The position numbers and the translations under genes were made by a program. The notes beneath the pieces were generated by a model, which made no database searches, was not told the origin of the DNA, and saw nothing but the letters and a program-made list of their open reading frames with translations. Shown here one piece after another: positions 6,881-15,851 of a stretch of 64,000 nt of DNA (its first letter is position 1; the number at the start of each line of letters is the position of its first letter). Location of the stretch: positions 28,622-92,621 of the forward strand of contig JAFUZP010000023.1 in the NCBI GenBank assembly GCA_017476545.1, given 5' to 3'. This stretch comes from Alloprevotella sp. GTDB lineage: Bacteria > Bacteroidota > Bacteroidia > Bacteroidales > Bacteroidaceae.

Positions 6881-7552
6881 ATGAACAACGAAAAGACACT
6901 TGCCGGCGCGCTGTGCGCCGCTGAAGAGGTTGCGGATGCCGCGCAGGCGGCTCCCGCGGAGGGTAAGAAGAAGTACGTGCCGCCCCGGATGGAGGTCATC
7001 CCGCTGGGCCCGCAGCGGATGCTGGCGACGAGCGGGGAACCGCCCGTGCAGGTCTTCATCGACTCGCTTTATGGGGTTAGCTACTATTACCAAGAGCTGG
7101 TTTCTCAGTCGGATTGTGACGTCTGCCATGAGCGGCTTGGGCGTATAAAGAATGCCGAAGGTTTAAGGATTGAGGCAGCGGGTTGGGATGTTGACTGTGA
7201 GGACCTCGGTAGAGGCTTCCTTGCCCGGTATGCCGCTGCGGCGCAGGGCATCCGCGACTATGTGGACGATATGACCGACTGCTCGTACCTTATCGCTCAC
7301 CCAAACTACCAAACGGGAAGCTGTGCGCCTGAAAACGTGTTCCCTATCCCTGCGTACTGTAATTATGGTTGCGGTAGCGGCCTGTTATGGACGCCGGGTC
7401 TCGTACCCTCTGTATCCTTCTCTGGTGCGAACTGGGACGTGCAGGACTTCTTCGCCAATGCGAGGTTCGATTGTGGTGATGATGGGAAAAGCTTCAGCGG
7501 CACGTACAATGGCCGCAGGTTTGAGGGAACGATAGGGAGTACGAAGTCGTAG
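6881..7552 (+). CDS. Protein of unknown function, paralogue 1 (223 aa)
   Basis: I do not recognise a family. There is no signal peptide and no membrane helix. An N-terminal stretch of about 25 residues is followed by KKKYVPPRMEVIPLG and LATSG. A Tyr-Pro segment followed by an LLAxSG-like motif is common in small Bacteroidales proteins of unknown role. The protein is paralogous to the one at 36910-37563: shared blocks include the YVxPxMxVxPLG motif, YAA...DVDD.TDCS in the middle, and FSGTYNGRRFEGTI near the C-terminus. The middle is Cys-rich (CDVC, CNYGCG). Both copies follow the same small-ORF leader and hairpin. No TAnnTTTG element was seen between hairpin and ATG, so expression probably depends on read-through. 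Confidence 0.7.
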   Translation: MNNEKTLAGALCAAEEVADAAQAAPAEGKKKYVPPRMEVIPLGPQRMLATSGEPPVQVFIDSLYGVSYYYQELVSQSDCDVCHERLGRIKNAEGLRIEAAGWDVDCEDLGRGFLARYAAAAQGIRDYVDDMTDCSYLIAHPNYQTGSCAPENVFPIPAYCNYGCGSGLLWTPGLVPSVSFSGANWDVQDFFANARFDCGDDGKSFSGTYNGRRFEGTIGSTKS

Positions 7553-7716
7553 GCGATTAGAGTTAAACACGAGAAGCTATAAGTTGCCCCTATGAGCCGC
7601 AGGCACTCAAGCCCCTGCGCCATTAAGGAAAAGTCCCCCGGAGCCAGGTCCAGACCAGCTTCGGGGAACTTCATGCTGCGGTATACAGGAGGGCCTCCGC
7701 CCGCATCTCCCGGGAA

Positions 7717-10221
7717 TCACTGCCCCATGCCCTGCACGCCGCCCGCGCCCTGCATCCCGCCCTGCATGGAGGAGGACTGCGTCTGCACGTCGTCGTTCTC
7801 AATGGTGCGCGCCGCCTTCTTCACCACGGCCTTGAGCGAGCCGAAGCGCCAGCTGACGCCAAGCCCGACGCGGCCAAGGCGGTGGACGGTGACGTCGGAC
7901 GTGGAGCGGAACGCCGCCGACTCCGTGACGCTGTGGAACGTCATGCGCGGGTTGAAGATGTTAAAGGCGTTCACCTCCACCGTGAGGCGGTCCTCCTTGA
8001 GGAAGGAACGGCTGAGCGACGCGAAGTAGAAGAAGAACTTCTCGCTGCTCCCCTGCAGGTTGATGCGCGGCCAGTTGTAGCCGCCGCCCAGGTTCATCTT
8101 GACTTTCCAGGGCAGTTCCTGCCGCAGCATGGCGAAGACGCGTCCGCCGAAGCCGTGGTTGCGGTCGCCCGTGCGGTAGGACTTGAAGTCGCGGTAGTTC
8201 AGGTCGCCGTTCACCATCAGCGTAGTGGCCTTCGACAGCATCAGGTTGGCGAAGGCGTTCAGCGTGGCTCCCTTCGAGTGGAGGACGTTTCCGTACGTCG
8301 TATGCTGCACGCCCTCCTCCACGAAGGAGTACTGCGTCAGTCCGGTCACGGAGGTGGAGTAGCCCGCCGTCAGGTTCAGACTGAACTTCTGGGTGAAGCT
8401 GCTGAAGTTCAGTTCGAAGTTGTGCCCCTTCTCGCTCGTCAGGTTCGGGCTGCCGTAGGAGATGGCGAAGGGTGTCACGTGGTTCACGTAGGGCGAGAGG
8501 TAGGTGATGTCCGGCCGGCCGATGCGCAGGTTGTAATTTGCGCGGAGCATCATGGTGGGCTTCAGGTTGTAGCCGAGGTTCAGGCTGGGTACGAGGTCGT
8601 TCAGCCTTGCGGAGAAAGCCTCCCGCTCCGTGCTGCCGGGGTAGGTGACGCGCAGGTGGCTGCTCTCGAAGCGCAGTCCGGCACGTGCGGAGAACTTGCG
8701 TAGCTTGAGCATATACTCCGCGTAGGCCGCCGCGATGTCGTTGCGGTGGCGGTAGAGCAGGCTGCGCTCCTCGTCGCGGACGAAGGGCTCGTCCGTCCCG
8801 GCTGGGCGCGTCAGCTCCGTATTGTCCGAGCGGTTGATGCGGTAGATGTACTTCGTGCCGACGGACAGGGTGTGTAGCTTCGCAATGGGGGTGGTGAAGT
8901 CGGCCTGTGCCGTGTGTTCCTGCGTCTTCCCGTCCGGGTCCACCATGAGGTCCTCCAGGGGGAAGGGCATGTCGTAGCCGCTTGAGTAGAGGCTGACGGC
9001 CTCCTCCTCCCGCTTGTTGGAACTGAAACGGTAGGACAGTGTAAGGTTCTGTTCCTCGCGGGCGAACTGGTGCTGGAAGTCCACGCTGGTGTTGATGCCA
9101 TGGAAACGTGACGGCTGGTTGGTACGTGCGCAGTAGGCGTAGCGTTCCGTGCCGTCCGCACTGAACATCTGCGTCAGTCCGTCGCCCCACGAGTGGTGGT
9201 TACCGGCGAACATGTCCGCGCTGACACTCAGCAGGTCGCGGTCCGAGAACTCGTAGCTCGCATCCACGCCGCCGTAGCCGAAGAGCGACTTGTTGCGCCC
9301 GCTCCCTGTGCCGCGCAGCAGGTGGTAGTACGTATCGCCGAACGTCTCCCGCTCGTTCTCCTGCGTCACCTTCCCGGGGAACTGTCGGTTAATCCCGCCG
9401 TTGGCCGAGAGCGTCAGTTTGCCCAGCTGCGCCATGGCGAATAGTCCGCCCCCCACATCCCGCGTACTGAGGCGCAGGTTCGGCGTCAGCGTGTAGCCGC
9501 TGGTCTGCGCTTCCGCAGCCGTGGCGGTCACGATGTTCAGGATACCGCTCACGCCCTCGGCGTCATGCTTCGCTCCGGGGTCGGTGATGACCTCCACCCG
9601 CTTCACGACACTGGCCGGAAAGCTCTTGAGCACCACGCTGGCGTTGTCCGACATCATCTTATTGGGCTTCCCGTTCACGTACACTTTGAAGTCCGACTTC
9701 CCGTTCACCGTTATGTTGTCCTGCCCGTCCACCGTGACGAGCGGCACCTTACGGAGCATCTCAATCATCGTGTTGGCCTGCGCGTCCGGATCGTCCGCCA
9801 TGGAGTACGAGATGCGGTCTATCTGGCTCGTCACCAGCGGTGCGGCGGCCACGACCGTAGCCCCGCCCAGCTCCGTGCTCGCTTCCTGCGTCAGCAGCCG
9901 ACCCAGGTCCAGCCGCTCCGCATCGCCCAGTGTCACGTTGCGCGACAGCGTGCGACGACCCAAGCCGGCGACCTGTAGCACATAGTCTCCCGCCACGCCG
10001 TAGCGCAGCGCGAAACGACCGCGCTCATCGCTGGCCGCAACTGCCACCGCCTGCTGGCGGCCGCGCGGCAGTAGCCGCACCGTAGCGTATGCATCCGGCG
10101 CGCCGGACAGCGAGTCCGCCAGCACGCCTGTCACTTCATATCCTCCGGCCGACTGCGCAACGGCAGTCAGCGAGGCGCACCCGAGCACCAGGAGGAGCAG
10201 GATTCCTTTCATGTTCATCAT
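7717..10221 (-). CDS. TonB-dependent-receptor-like outer membrane beta-barrel protein
   Basis: The 834-residue exported protein has a signal peptide at 1-22 (MKGILLLLVLGCASLTAVAQ within it). A CarboxypepD_reg-like domain (about 25-105) precedes a plug-like domain (about 115-225) with VNGKSDFKVYVNGKPNKM and RVEVITDPGAKHDAEG. The rest is a barrel of the OMP_b-brl_3 type. Such proteins sit in the outer membrane; the substrate is unknown, and no SusD partner lies beside it. The C-terminus ends in a short Met/Gln/Gly-rich tail (SSMQGGMQGAGGVQGMGQ) beyond the last strand, which is odd for a barrel. Monocistronic, with its own promoter at 10291-10298. Confidence 0.88.
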   Translation of the reverse strand: MMNMKGILLLLVLGCASLTAVAQSAGGYEVTGVLADSLSGAPDAYATVRLLPRGRQQAVAVAASDERGRFALRYGVAGDYVLQVAGLGRRTLSRNVTLGDAERLDLGRLLTQEASTELGGATVVAAAPLVTSQIDRISYSMADDPDAQANTMIEMLRKVPLVTVDGQDNITVNGKSDFKVYVNGKPNKMMSDNASVVLKSFPASVVKRVEVITDPGAKHDAEGVSGILNIVTATAAEAQTSGYTLTPNLRLSTRDVGGGLFAMAQLGKLTLSANGGINRQFPGKVTQENERETFGDTYYHLLRGTGSGRNKSLFGYGGVDASYEFSDRDLLSVSADMFAGNHHSWGDGLTQMFSADGTERYAYCARTNQPSRFHGINTSVDFQHQFAREEQNLTLSYRFSSNKREEEAVSLYSSGYDMPFPLEDLMVDPDGKTQEHTAQADFTTPIAKLHTLSVGTKYIYRINRSDNTELTRPAGTDEPFVRDEERSLLYRHRNDIAAAYAEYMLKLRKFSARAGLRFESSHLRVTYPGSTEREAFSARLNDLVPSLNLGYNLKPTMMLRANYNLRIGRPDITYLSPYVNHVTPFAISYGSPNLTSEKGHNFELNFSSFTQKFSLNLTAGYSTSVTGLTQYSFVEEGVQHTTYGNVLHSKGATLNAFANLMLSKATTLMVNGDLNYRDFKSYRTGDRNHGFGGRVFAMLRQELPWKVKMNLGGGYNWPRINLQGSSEKFFFYFASLSRSFLKEDRLTVEVNAFNIFNPRMTFHSVTESAAFRSTSDVTVHRLGRVGLGVSWRFGSLKAVVKKAARTIENDDVQTQSSSMQGGMQGAGGVQGMGQ

Positions 10222-10290
10222 AAGTCCAATGTTGTGTTGATGTATGACCCGTTTCCCTTCAGCCGCATCCGCGCCTTAGGGAACAATGCG

Positions 10291-10298
10291 CAAAAGTA
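10291..10298 (-). promoter_or_regulatory. -7 element TACTTTTG for the beta-barrel gene
   Basis: On the minus strand TACTTTTG lies about 70 nt upstream of the start at 10221 and matches TAnnTTTG. Confidence 0.55.
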
Positions 10299-10411
10299 CA
10301 CTTTTCCGTGCAACCGCACTGCGCATTCACACCGTTTAACTAAAAAAAGGAAACGCCACACCGGAGGACGCTCCCTCCGTAGCCCTTGTAGCCGGAGGGT
10401 AGGGGGGAGTT

Positions 10412-11140
10412 CTAAATTCCCAGTACCCAGCGCACGGCAAAGTACAGGCAGGGTAGGAACAAGGCGGGCAGTAGGTTGATAGTCTTGCAGTCCTTGATGT
10501 GCAGCACGCCGAGTCCCGCAGCGGCGATAAGCACGCCGCCGACGATGTTCGTCTCCGTTATGATTTCGGCCGAGAGGGAGCCCGGTTCGGTAGTGACGAA
10601 CCCGGCGGAAAGTTTTCCCAGCAGGAAGAAGAACGACATCCAGAGAAAAACGGGTATGGCGGAGAGGGCGACACCGAAACCGTAGGTGGAGGCGACCACA
10701 ATCAGCGTGACGAAGTTGAGCGTTGCGGCCGTCATCAGGTAAGTGTTGTCCCCTTGCAGCGCGGAGAGGATGGGCCCCATGATGGCCAGCGTGCCGACAC
10801 AGCAGAGCAGGGTGGCGGTGGTGATACCTTCGGACAGGGGGGGGGTACCCGCCTTCTTGGGGGTATGCCTCTCCATGCGCCGCGAAACGCCCTCCATGCG
10901 TTCGTCCAAGCGGAGGAACGTGCCGATGAGACCGCCCACGGCCAGACAGAAAATGAACAGGACGGGCACCTGGCTCTTCACCATGTTGGGCATGGCCACA
11001 TTGATGCCCAAGACAAGGACGGCTATGCCCATAGCCGTGGTCAGCGTACTGAGGTACTTGGCGTTGATGCCCCGCTTCGTGATGGCGCCTACGAGGCTCC
11101 CCGCGATGATTGAAAGGGCGTTGATGAGAATTGCAAGCAT
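10412..11140 (-). CDS. DUF554 family integral membrane protein
   Basis: A 242-residue hydrophobic protein with about seven membrane segments. It starts MLAILINALSIIAGSLVGAI and contains VLGINVAMPNM and a C-terminal LLPALFLPCLYFAVRW, which matches the DUF554/YdfK family as I know it. Function is unknown. A cytoplasmic loop around residues 80-103 is encoded by a tract of nine identical bases (G9 on the plus strand at 10837-10845), a possible slippage site. It has its own promoter at 11175-11182 and is divergent from the TolC operon. Confidence 0.82.
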   Translation of the reverse strand: MLAILINALSIIAGSLVGAITKRGINAKYLSTLTTAMGIAVLVLGINVAMPNMVKSQVPVLFIFCLAVGGLIGTFLRLDERMEGVSRRMERHTPKKAGTPPLSEGITTATLLCCVGTLAIMGPILSALQGDNTYLMTAATLNFVTLIVVASTYGFGVALSAIPVFLWMSFFFLLGKLSAGFVTTEPGSLSAEIITETNIVGGVLIAAAGLGVLHIKDCKTINLLPALFLPCLYFAVRWVLGI

Positions 11141-11174
11141 AAGTCCGAAGGGCTTTCGGCCCGGTTTTCGGTTG

Positions 11175-11182
11175 CAAAAGTA
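11175..11182 (-). promoter_or_regulatory. -7 element TACTTTTG for the DUF554 gene
   Basis: The minus-strand TACTTTTG is about 35 nt upstream of the ATG at 11140. Confidence 0.55.
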
Positions 11183-11279
11183 CGTAAAACTTCCTTTATG
11201 CGCAAAGGAATATTCCCCCTCGTTGCGCCGCGATTGTCCTATTTTTCCTGTCGGCCTGCCGTGTTCCGTGGGAAAGGAT

Positions 11280-11287
11280 TACTTTTG
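11280..11287 (+). promoter_or_regulatory. -7 element TACTTTTG for the TolC-HlyD operon
   Basis: The plus-strand TACTTTTG is 20 nt upstream of the ATG at 11308. A clear -33 box was not found. Confidence 0.5.
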
Positions 11288-11307
11288 CAGGCATAAAGAC
11301 TGACGAT

Positions 11308-12873
11308 ATGCGCAGAATCCTATTGTTCTATATCTCGTTTGTCCTCCTTATACCGCTACGCGCCCAGCAGTCCCTCACGCTTGAGGAGTGCCGGCGGCTG
11401 GCCTTGGAGAACAACAAGACGCTGGCCCGGAGCCGCGCGAACCGCGATGTGGCGTTCTACACGCGCCGGGCGGCAGAGACGAACTACCTGCCGAAGGTGC
11501 AGGTTATGGCGGGTTATGTCCACACAGGTCGTGAGATATCTATTCTTAACAAAGACCAGAAGCGGGCGCTGGGCACCCTCGGTACGGATTTCGTGCAGGG
11601 AGCGACGGTCACCCTGCAGAGCCCGGAGGCACAGGCTCTACTGGCACAGCATCCCGACCTGCTGCCACTTGTGCAGCAGCTGAGCGGGCAGCTCGGCGCG
11701 GCCGGGGCTGCACTGAACGGAGTCGGTGCGGGCATCGTGGATGCTTTCCGCACCGATACGCGCAACATTGCCACCGGTGCTGTCCTGCTCACCCAACCGC
11801 TCTATATGGGCGGTAAGATACGCGCTTACGACCGTCTGACGCACTACACGGAACAGCTGGCGGACTACCAGCTGGCGGCAGACGAACAGGAAGTTGTCCT
11901 TGAGGTGGACCGCGCTTACTGGCAGGTCGTTTCGCTCGCGAACAAGCTCCAGTTGGCGGAGAACTTCCGTAACACGTTGCGGAAGCTGGATGGCGATGTG
12001 CAGAAAATGATTGCGGAAGGCGTGGCGACACGTGCCAACGAGTTGCAGGTGGCTGTGAAACTCAACGAAGCCGAGATGATGGTGACGAAAGTAGAGGACG
12101 GGCTCGCGCTGAGCCGTATGCTGCTCGGACAGTTGATAGGGCATTCCGCTCCGGCACCGCAGCTTGCGGACGAGGGCATGGACGCCTTGCCCGTTGATAC
12201 CGCCTATGTCACGGCAGATGCAGCGATAGCTTTTGCCAACCGCCCGGAGCTTGGGCAGTTGCAGACGGCCGTCAGCATCTACAACGAGAAGGCTGCCATT
12301 GAGCGCGCCAACGCATTGCCGCAAGTGGCCTTCATAGGAGGGGCAATGCTATCCAACCCTAACGGATTTAATGGCTTCCGTAATCGTTTCGCGGGCACGT
12401 GGACGGTGGGCGTGACGCTGAAGATGCCCGTATGGACGTGGGGGGAATACAAAAATAAGGTAAAGGCGGCGCAGGCCGAGGCGCAGATGGCGGCTTATCA
12501 GGCCGACGAAGTGCGCGAGAAGATAGGGCTGCAGGTGGCACAGGAGACGTTCCGCGTCAATGAGGCTACCAAACGCCTGCGGCTGACCGGCAAAAACCTT
12601 GAACAGGCCGAGGAAAACCTGCGTATCGCCAACCTCGGCTACCAAGAAGGCGTCATCGTGCTCTCCGATGTACTGCAAGCGCAAACAGCCTGGCTGCAGG
12701 CTCACAGCGACAAGATAGATGCGCAGATTGACATCATGCTTACACGCGCCGCGCTCGGTAAGGCGTTGGGACAGCGTAACTCCGACGGAGCCGCCCCGGA
12801 CCGCTCCTCTGATTACGGGGAGCGCGAAGGGAAGCGTGGCTTCCTGCGCTTTATGAAACGCCTCATCCGATAA
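11308..12873 (+). CDS. TolC family outer membrane efflux protein
   Basis: The outer-membrane channel of a tripartite export system. The 521-residue protein has a signal peptide ending ...LIPLRA (about residue 19). It has the internal duplication of TolC-type proteins, with long helical stretches such as SLTLEECRRLALENNKTLAR near the N-terminus and an LEQAEENLRIANLGYQEGVI segment in the second half. The C-terminal 30 residues are charged. First gene of an operon with an HlyD adaptor and two ABC-2 permeases. Confidence 0.92.
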   Translation: MRRILLFYISFVLLIPLRAQQSLTLEECRRLALENNKTLARSRANRDVAFYTRRAAETNYLPKVQVMAGYVHTGREISILNKDQKRALGTLGTDFVQGATVTLQSPEAQALLAQHPDLLPLVQQLSGQLGAAGAALNGVGAGIVDAFRTDTRNIATGAVLLTQPLYMGGKIRAYDRLTHYTEQLADYQLAADEQEVVLEVDRAYWQVVSLANKLQLAENFRNTLRKLDGDVQKMIAEGVATRANELQVAVKLNEAEMMVTKVEDGLALSRMLLGQLIGHSAPAPQLADEGMDALPVDTAYVTADAAIAFANRPELGQLQTAVSIYNEKAAIERANALPQVAFIGGAMLSNPNGFNGFRNRFAGTWTVGVTLKMPVWTWGEYKNKVKAAQAEAQMAAYQADEVREKIGLQVAQETFRVNEATKRLRLTGKNLEQAEENLRIANLGYQEGVIVLSDVLQAQTAWLQAHSDKIDAQIDIMLTRAALGKALGQRNSDGAAPDRSSDYGEREGKRGFLRFMKRLIR

Positions 12874-12978
12874 GAAACCGAACCGAAAGAACGAATCAAG
12901 AGGCCCTGAAACTGCCTTCCCGTTCCACTGCCGCCGCACAGCCACGGCACGGAGGATGGGGCAGGGGGCATAAACGTT

Positions 12979-13962
12979 ATGGCAAAAGACAACAAACTCA
13001 ACATCATTCCCGCCCTGCTTGTTCTCGGCGGAGTCATCGTCGCCGTCGTGGTCGGCAGTCTGTATGCATTCAAGCATGAAGAAGAGACGCTTCAGGGACA
13101 AGCCGAAGTGACCGAGTACCGCGTGTCAAGCAAAGTGCCCGGGCGTATCCTTGAGATTCGCGTCCATGAGGGCGACACCGTGCGCAAAGGCGATGTGCTG
13201 GCCGTTATCGAAGCCCCCGAAGTGGATGCCAAGCTCTCGCAGGCGCAGGCTGCCGAGGCCGCAGCGGCTGCACTGAGCGACAAGGCACAGAACGGGGCGC
13301 AGAAAGAGGACATCCAAGGGGCGTACGAGTTGTGGCAGAAGGCGAAAGCCGCCACGGAGGTGCTGGAGAAGTCCTATGCCCGCATCAAGCGGCTTGCGGA
13401 AGAGGGCGTCATGCCGCAGCAGAAGCTGGACGAGATTACGGCACAGCGCGATGCCGCCATTGCTACAGAGCGTGCCGCGAAGTCGCAGTACGACAAGGCG
13501 CTGAACGGAGCGCGCCAGGAAGACAAACGTGCCGCTGCGGCACAGGTGAACCGCGCACGCGGTGCTATCGCAGAGGTGAACTCCTATAAGCGCGAGACGC
13601 TGCTCGTGGCCTCCGCCGATGGTGAGGTGACGGAGATTTTCCCGCAGGTGGGCGAACTCGTAGGCACGGGAGCACCGGTCATGAACGTGGCCGTGATGCA
13701 GGATATGTGGCTTACGTTCAACATTCGCGAAGACCACCTTCCCCGTTTGCCGATGAAGCAGAAGGTGAAGGTCTCGGTGCCCGCACTTGGGGACAAGGAA
13801 CTTGACGCCGAAGTGTATTACATGAAAGACCTCGGTAGCTATGCCGCGTGGAAAGCCACGAAGACGACTGGGCAGTACGACATGCGTACCTTTGAAGTGC
13901 GCCTGCGCCCCGTTTCCCTTCCCGCCGGATTGCGTCCAGGCATGAGCGTGTTACTAAAATAA
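12979..13962 (+). CDS. HlyD family membrane-fusion (adaptor) protein
   Basis: The periplasmic adaptor linking the inner-membrane transporter to the TolC channel. The 327-residue protein has one N-terminal membrane anchor at about 12-30. Residues 47-80 form the first half of a biotinyl-lipoyl domain (VPGRILEIRVHEGDTVRKGD). A coiled-coil hairpin rich in Ala, Gln and Lys spans about 83-200, and the second lipoyl half follows at about 208-235 (VASADGEVTEIFPQVGE). It lies 105 nt after the TolC gene and 36 nt before an acetyltransferase gene. Confidence 0.9.
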   Translation: MAKDNKLNIIPALLVLGGVIVAVVVGSLYAFKHEEETLQGQAEVTEYRVSSKVPGRILEIRVHEGDTVRKGDVLAVIEAPEVDAKLSQAQAAEAAAAALSDKAQNGAQKEDIQGAYELWQKAKAATEVLEKSYARIKRLAEEGVMPQQKLDEITAQRDAAIATERAAKSQYDKALNGARQEDKRAAAAQVNRARGAIAEVNSYKRETLLVASADGEVTEIFPQVGELVGTGAPVMNVAVMQDMWLTFNIREDHLPRLPMKQKVKVSVPALGDKELDAEVYYMKDLGSYAAWKATKTTGQYDMRTFEVRLRPVSLPAGLRPGMSVLLK

Positions 13963-13998
13963 TAGTCTTGTCACGCATTCATAAACGGGAAGTAAACG

Positions 13999-14586
13999 AT
14001 GACCGAAAAGGCGAAGATGCTGCGCGGAGAGGTCTATTCCGCCGTTGATCCGGAGTTGCTGGAAGAGTTGCACGCCGTGAAGGAACTGATACGCGACTTC
14101 AATACGCTGCGTCCCTCGGACCGTGCAGGGCAGAAAGCGATGCTGAAGAAACTGATAGGCCACATGGCGGATGACGAAGCCCTCATCATCCAGCCCTTCT
14201 TCTGCGACTACGGGAAGCAGATACGCCTCGGACGGCGCTTTTTCGCGAACTTCAACCTGACAATACTGGACGAAGCTTCCGTTACGTTTGGGGACGATTG
14301 TTTCATAGGCCCGAACGTGAGTATCTATACGGCCTGCCACAGCACCGACCCCGTTGAGAGGAATACGCGGCAGGAATGGGCTCGGCCCGTCAGCATCGGC
14401 GATAACGTGTGGATTGGCGGTAGTGTTACGATACTGCCCGGCGTGACAATTGGCTCGAACGTGACGATTGGTGCAGGCTCAGTCGTAGTCAAGGACATCC
14501 CTTCCGGTTGCGTAGCCGTGGGCAATCCCTGTCGTGTTGTACGGTATCTGTCGTGTGACGAGGGGGCAAAGGAACTGGAAGCATGA
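13999..14586 (+). CDS. Maltose/galactoside O-acetyltransferase-type hexapeptide enzyme
   Basis: An acetyl-CoA-dependent transferase of the left-handed beta-helix class, 195 residues. The N-terminal helical part is followed by hexapeptide repeats (IGPNVSIY, IGDNVWIG, ILPGVTIGSNVTIG). The catalytic-type histidine is H114 in TACHSTDP, as in the sugar O-acetyltransferases. The substrate is not known. It lies inside the export operon between the adaptor and the first permease gene, so it may modify the exported compound or merely share the promoter. Confidence 0.87.
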   Translation: MTEKAKMLRGEVYSAVDPELLEELHAVKELIRDFNTLRPSDRAGQKAMLKKLIGHMADDEALIIQPFFCDYGKQIRLGRRFFANFNLTILDEASVTFGDDCFIGPNVSIYTACHSTDPVERNTRQEWARPVSIGDNVWIGGSVTILPGVTIGSNVTIGAGSVVVKDIPSGCVAVGNPCRVVRYLSCDEGAKELEA

Positions 14587-14674
14587 ACTTCTTCTCCATG
14601 TCTGTGCTTCTTTGCTGCGGCAAGATGCAATGCGTTCGCTCTTCCAGTTTAACGAAAACGTTCAACAAACAAGC

Positions 14675-15835
14675 ATGAGGTCCCTTTCCAAAATCATTCT
14701 CCGCGAGTTGCGGCTCCTGGGTTCAGATCCGCTGGCCTGGTTCTGTATGGTGGTGGCACCGCTGCTGACGGCCTTGTTCTTCACAACGTTTATGTGGCAG
14801 GGCCTTCCGACGGACATGCCTGTCGGCCTTGTGGACGGGGACAACACCAGTACGTCGCGGCAGATAGCGCGCAATCTGGATGCCATGCAGCAGACGCGCA
14901 TTGCTGCGACCTATGCCGACGTGAGCGAAGCGCGGCGGGCGATGCAGCGCGGCGATATCTACGCTTTCTTCTACATCCCGCACGGCACGACGCGACTGGC
15001 CAATCAGCAGAAGCAGCCCACCATCTCCTACTATACGAACTACTCCTACCTCGTGGCGGGTAGCCTCGTGATGCGCGATATGCGGATGATGTCCGAGTTG
15101 GCGAGCGGTGCGGCGGCACGTAAGGTGCTTTACGCGAAGGGCGCGACGGAGCAACAGGCCATGGCATTCCTGCAGCCCATAGTCATTGAGACGCATCCCG
15201 TCTCCAACCCCACGCTGAACTATAACGTCTATCTCTCCAACACGCTCATACCCGGTATTCTCGGCATATTCATCTTCATGATGACCGTGTATAGTATCGG
15301 TATGGAGATAAAGAATGGTACGGCCGGCGAGTGGCTGGGCCATGCGCGCGGTAGCATCCTCACCGCCTTGGCGGGCAAGCTCTTGCCGCAGACCGTCCCT
15401 TTCCTGCTCGCGGTAGCCCTGATGGACGTGTGGCTTTACGGTGTTATGCAGTTCCCCTGCCAGTGCGGGGCGTGGGCTATGTTCGGCATCGGCGCGCTCT
15501 ATGTCCTAGCCTGTCAGGGTATGGGCGTTTTCATGATAGCCATGCTCCCCACGCTGCGTCTCGGCCTCTCCTTCGCCTCCCTCTGGGGCGTACTCTCGTT
15601 CAGTATCTGCGGTATGTCCTATCCTGTCATGGCTATGGACGCGCCGCTGCAGGGCATCGCCCTCCTCTTCCCCCTGCGCCACTACTTCCTGCTTTACGTG
15701 AACTGTGCTCTCGACGGCTACCCGCTCCCGAACGCCTGGCCCTACGCCGCCTTCCTCCTCTTCTTCGTATTCCTCCCGCTGTTCTGCGGCTGGTGGCTCA
15801 AGCGACAGTTGCTCACCGTGAAGTATATCCCCTGA
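14675..15835 (+). CDS. ABC-2 type transporter permease, first of two
   Basis: An inner-membrane permease of 386 residues. A TM segment lies near the N-terminus (DPLAWFCMVVAPLLTALFF), a large periplasmic loop spans about 45-190, and five further TM segments fill the C-terminal half, the ABC2_membrane_3 pattern. The reading frame is open back to 14534, but that overlaps the acetyltransferase; MRSLSKIILRELRLLGSDPL at 14675 fits the family start, and 14630 is an alternative. It is 16 nt from the second permease. No ATPase gene is in the operon. Confidence 0.85.
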   Translation: MRSLSKIILRELRLLGSDPLAWFCMVVAPLLTALFFTTFMWQGLPTDMPVGLVDGDNTSTSRQIARNLDAMQQTRIAATYADVSEARRAMQRGDIYAFFYIPHGTTRLANQQKQPTISYYTNYSYLVAGSLVMRDMRMMSELASGAAARKVLYAKGATEQQAMAFLQPIVIETHPVSNPTLNYNVYLSNTLIPGILGIFIFMMTVYSIGMEIKNGTAGEWLGHARGSILTALAGKLLPQTVPFLLAVALMDVWLYGVMQFPCQCGAWAMFGIGALYVLACQGMGVFMIAMLPTLRLGLSFASLWGVLSFSICGMSYPVMAMDAPLQGIALLFPLRHYFLLYVNCALDGYPLPNAWPYAAFLLFFVFLPLFCGWWLKRQLLTVKYIP

Positions 15836-15851
15836 CAGTCCCATACACCCC

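Noticed and set aside
14534-14674. N-terminal extension of the first permease (start at 14534)
   Set aside because: It overlaps the acetyltransferase and lacks membrane-protein character; the internal ATG at 14675 fits family starts.
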